Below, in pieces: positions 13,801 through 14,112 of a stretch of DNA of 14,112 bases. The notes beneath the pieces were generated by a model. That model worked only from the letters and a program-made list of their open reading frames with translations. It made no database searches and was not told the origin of the DNA. Each line of letters starts with the position of its first letter. Position 1 is the stretch's first letter. Position numbers and translations under genes: made by a program. The stretch spans positions 1 to 14,112 of the forward strand of contig JAUWXH010000010.1 in assembly GCA_030616465.1 (NCBI GenBank), written 5' to 3'. The DNA is from Planctomycetota bacterium. Its GTDB lineage: Bacteria > Planctomycetota > Phycisphaerae > UBA1845 > Fen-1342.

Positions 13801-14112
13801 GGCGCCGCTCGTATCACTTGAATCCGCGCGGGCTGAAGCCCGCGGCTCTTCATCGATAAGCGGGAATCTGACATAGACCGCGGGATCTTTGACGGTGCGA
13901 TAGCCTTCGCCGACTTCGCCGGCTGACAGGGCCGTCCCGCCTTGGGCCCACCACCAGACGACCTTGTGGCCCTGGTAGAGCAGCCCGCGCTCGAACAACG
14001 TCTTGAGCCCCCACCAGACGCTCTCGACGTAGCTCTGGTGGTAGGTGATGTAGGCGTCTTCGAGGTTGACCCAGAAGCCCAGCCGGCGGGTCATCTCCTC
14101 CCATTCCTTCAC
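10792..14112 (-). CDS. ileS: Isoleucyl-tRNA synthetase (partial, N-terminus outside window), repeat-invaded
   Basis: This enzyme charges tRNA-Ile with isoleucine in the cytoplasm. The 1106 residues seen lack roughly the first hundred, including the HIGH motif. In order there are the entry to the CP1 editing domain (LLVWTTTPWTL, residues 124-134), the editing motif GLVHEAPAFGEVD, the class I stretch WALSRERYWGTPLPIW, the VIDCWWDAGSMPFAQ region, KMSKR (592-596, at 12325-12339), an anticodon-binding domain (ELDRWI onward) and a C-terminal type-2 IleRS tail (ELTPELREEGLVRELI). Usual Cys at KVV-P-x-C-P-R-C-G is replaced by KVVWWWAQGG, so that zinc knuckle is absent. Three repeat-encoded peptides interrupt the chain at residues 89-116, 456-483 and 681-708, with two simple-repeat segments near 665-678 and 822-835. 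The frame stays open throughout, so the enzyme is probably functional and unusually long. Confidence 0.95.
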   Translation of the reverse strand: MKEWEEMTRRLGFWVNLEDAYITYHQSYVESVWWGLKTLFERGLLYQGHKVVWWWAQGGTALSAGEVGEGYRTVKDPAVYVRFPLIDEEPRASARADSSDTSGAAVAEPRGLKSAAPPGARVSLLVWTTTPWTLISNHFAAVGPDIDYALVHDKTTDEYLYIAEALVGTTAEKIKHEFKVISSCKGTDLVGKRYVPPFDCYCSTMGDQTAALKASGSDYIGWRIVAGDFVTLESGTGLVHEAPAFGEVDFDLLQEERKRFLEPAHIPVINAVAPDGTFTEEAPQQYRGRWVKDCDEEIMREMDKRGILYHRETIEHEYPFCPRSEDDPLIQYARKSWFVRTSQFRDEFLKNNDGIYWLPDHIKEGRFGDFLRNNVDWALSRERYWGTPLPIWVCEKTGKMEAIGSYAELLAKPDVQGTEFWEQAKKENPDLPDHLRVHKPYIDEITYASPFDSEAEPRASARAELGDTSGAAVTEPRGLKSAAPRKARMRRVPEVIDCWWDAGSMPFAQWGFPHVEGSVQTFAERFPCDFISEAIDQTRGWFYGLLAISTLLFGERRDEVHMPAPAPPKPDSGHPYKTCIVLGHVMGEDGLKMSKRAKNYREPGYIFDHYGADAMRWYFFSAQTPWTSVRFLEANIRDAQREFLVRLYNVFSFFNIYANIDQFEPGSRAATKPRSHEACEEPRASARAVALTESGAAREEPRGLKSTARATGWRPVQERSELDRWISSELHRTIRFVRERMDRFENYPAAGRLNDFVDALSNWYVRRSRDRFWRPAAADVSSAENQDKWNAYNTLHEMLVTVSKLIAPFTPFVAETMYQNLVTRDGGTKRQRDEGAESPPVSVHLCDYPEADESLIDEPLAEEMDLVRQIVSLGRAARTTAKLKVRQPLAEAENILAKPEHTAWLEAHSDLIADELNIKRVGFTTEADHYVTYQIKPEFKAIGPKFVKLAPKIAAALEKLDAAEARKTLSSTGELWVDVEGQRVHLTGHDVHVRLEARPGWAAAQGRAGVVVIKTELTPELREEGLVRELIHHVQGLRKQQDLAYEARITLYVAGPEEFLAVVRRFGDTIKHECLAEQLELAAPPSGEVCEKKIEGHAVTLAVVPR
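11608..11647. repeat. Five 8-bp repeats (CCCTTCGT type) inside ileS
   Basis: On the plus strand the units are CCCTTCGT, CCCTTTGT, CGCTTCGT, CCCTCCGT and CCCTCGTC, forty bases in all. On the coding strand they give the charged peptide DGGTKRQRDEGA between MYQNLV and SVHLCDYPEADESL. Relatives have only a short loop here. This is a simple-repeat insertion that kept the frame. Confidence 0.75.
11966..11982. repeat. ACCGGT-CTCCA-ACCGGT palindrome inside ileS
   Basis: Two copies of the self-complementary ACCGGT surround five bases and encode T-G-W-R-P-V. It lies just five bases from palindromic element copy C and looks like a third kind of dispersed repeat in the same loop. Confidence 0.5.
11988..12072 (-). 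repeat. 85-bp in-frame palindromic element in ileS, copy C
   Basis: The ends are GAGCCGTGG and CCGCGGCTC, with two internal hairpins (TTCA/TGAA loops) and a central GCGGCGCCGC palindrome. On the coding strand it encodes EPRASARAVALTESGAAREE followed by PRGLKSTA, residues 681-708. This is the most diverged of the three copies. It sits in the loop between the catalytic core (after NIYANIDQF) and the anticodon-binding domain (ELDRWI). Confidence 0.85.
12081..12120. repeat. Five 8-bp repeats (CTTCGTGG type) inside ileS
   Basis: The units on the plus strand are CTTCGTGG, CTGCGTGG, CTTCGTGG, CTGCGCGG and CTTCCTGG. On the coding strand they read roughly SRAATKPRSHEA. The block is eight bases from palindromic element copy C, so two insertions are stacked in one loop. 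Confidence 0.8.
12663..12747 (-). repeat. 85-bp in-frame palindromic element in ileS, copy B
   Basis: It is bounded by GAGCCGCGG and CCGCGGCTC, the same length as the other two copies and matching copy A at 76 of 85 positions by hand count. It encodes EPRASARAELGDTSGAAVTE followed by PRGLKSAA, residues 456-483. It precedes RMRRVPEVIDCW, where other IleRS enzymes often carry a zinc-binding CGG-type segment. Confidence 0.9.
13764..13848 (-). repeat. 85-bp in-frame palindromic element in ileS, copy A
   Basis: The arms GAGCCGCGG and CCGCGGCTC close a near-palindrome with two hairpins and the central 10-bp palindrome GCGGCGCCGC (13799-13808). It encodes EPRASARADSSDTSGAAVAE followed by PRGLKSAA, residues 89-116. 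It sits between VYVRFPLIDE and VSLLVWTTTPWTL, at the entry of the editing domain, where relatives have a short variable loop. Confidence 0.9.

Noticed and set aside
11988..13848. Inteins or extra functional domains in ileS
   Set aside because: The inserts are only about 28 residues, lack splicing motifs, and have palindromic DNA that better explains them as repeat insertions.

Overview
The window looks like chromosomal DNA of a high-GC bacterium. The best guess is a planctomycete-like lineage. That is an inference from the gene style (GYF-AIM24 protein, TMTC-like glycosyltransferase with TPRs, short lipoproteins), the low gene density, the wide intergenic gaps and the many short dispersed repeats. 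No rRNA, tRNA, CRISPR array or intact transposase was seen.

Layout: 1-379 is non-coding and built largely of 7- and 8-bp periodic repeats. A lipoprotein gene with an internal 22-codon duplication lies at 380-1039 (+). A repeat-rich convergent gap (1040-1585) leads to a GYF-AIM24 gene (1586-2596, -). Divergent from it is an exported protein with four CxxC-x9-CxxC modules (2899-3516, +). Then come three minus-strand genes: a small DUF3060-like lipoprotein (3677-4093), a WaaP/RIO-like kinase (4237-5037), and a large membrane glycosyltransferase-like protein with C-terminal TPRs (5425-8010) followed by a probable intrinsic terminator. Two plus-strand genes follow, an HNH endonuclease (8349-8978) and a single-domain STAS protein (9076-9414), each with its own recognisable promoter. 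The right end holds a PHP-domain phosphoesterase (9591-10538, -) and the 3' 1106 codons of isoleucyl-tRNA synthetase (10792-14112, -), whose N-terminus lies beyond the window.

Most genes appear to be separate transcription units, and nothing ties them into one pathway. Four products are predicted to be exported or membrane-bound (two lipoproteins, the Cys-rich protein, the TMTC-like protein), and the kinase could act on envelope glycans.

The most striking feature is the invasion of the essential ileS gene by dispersed repeats. Three 85-bp palindromic elements lie in the same orientation and reading frame, each encoding a peptide of the form EPRASARA...EPRGLKSAA. There are also two 40-bp blocks made of five 8-bp units and one 17-bp ACCGGT palindrome. 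All lie in the open frame, at positions that look like surface loops of the enzyme. This resembles the in-frame palindromic elements known from Rickettsia, but the sequence is different. The same 8-bp-period, five-unit block design occurs twice in the intergenic DNA at the left edge.
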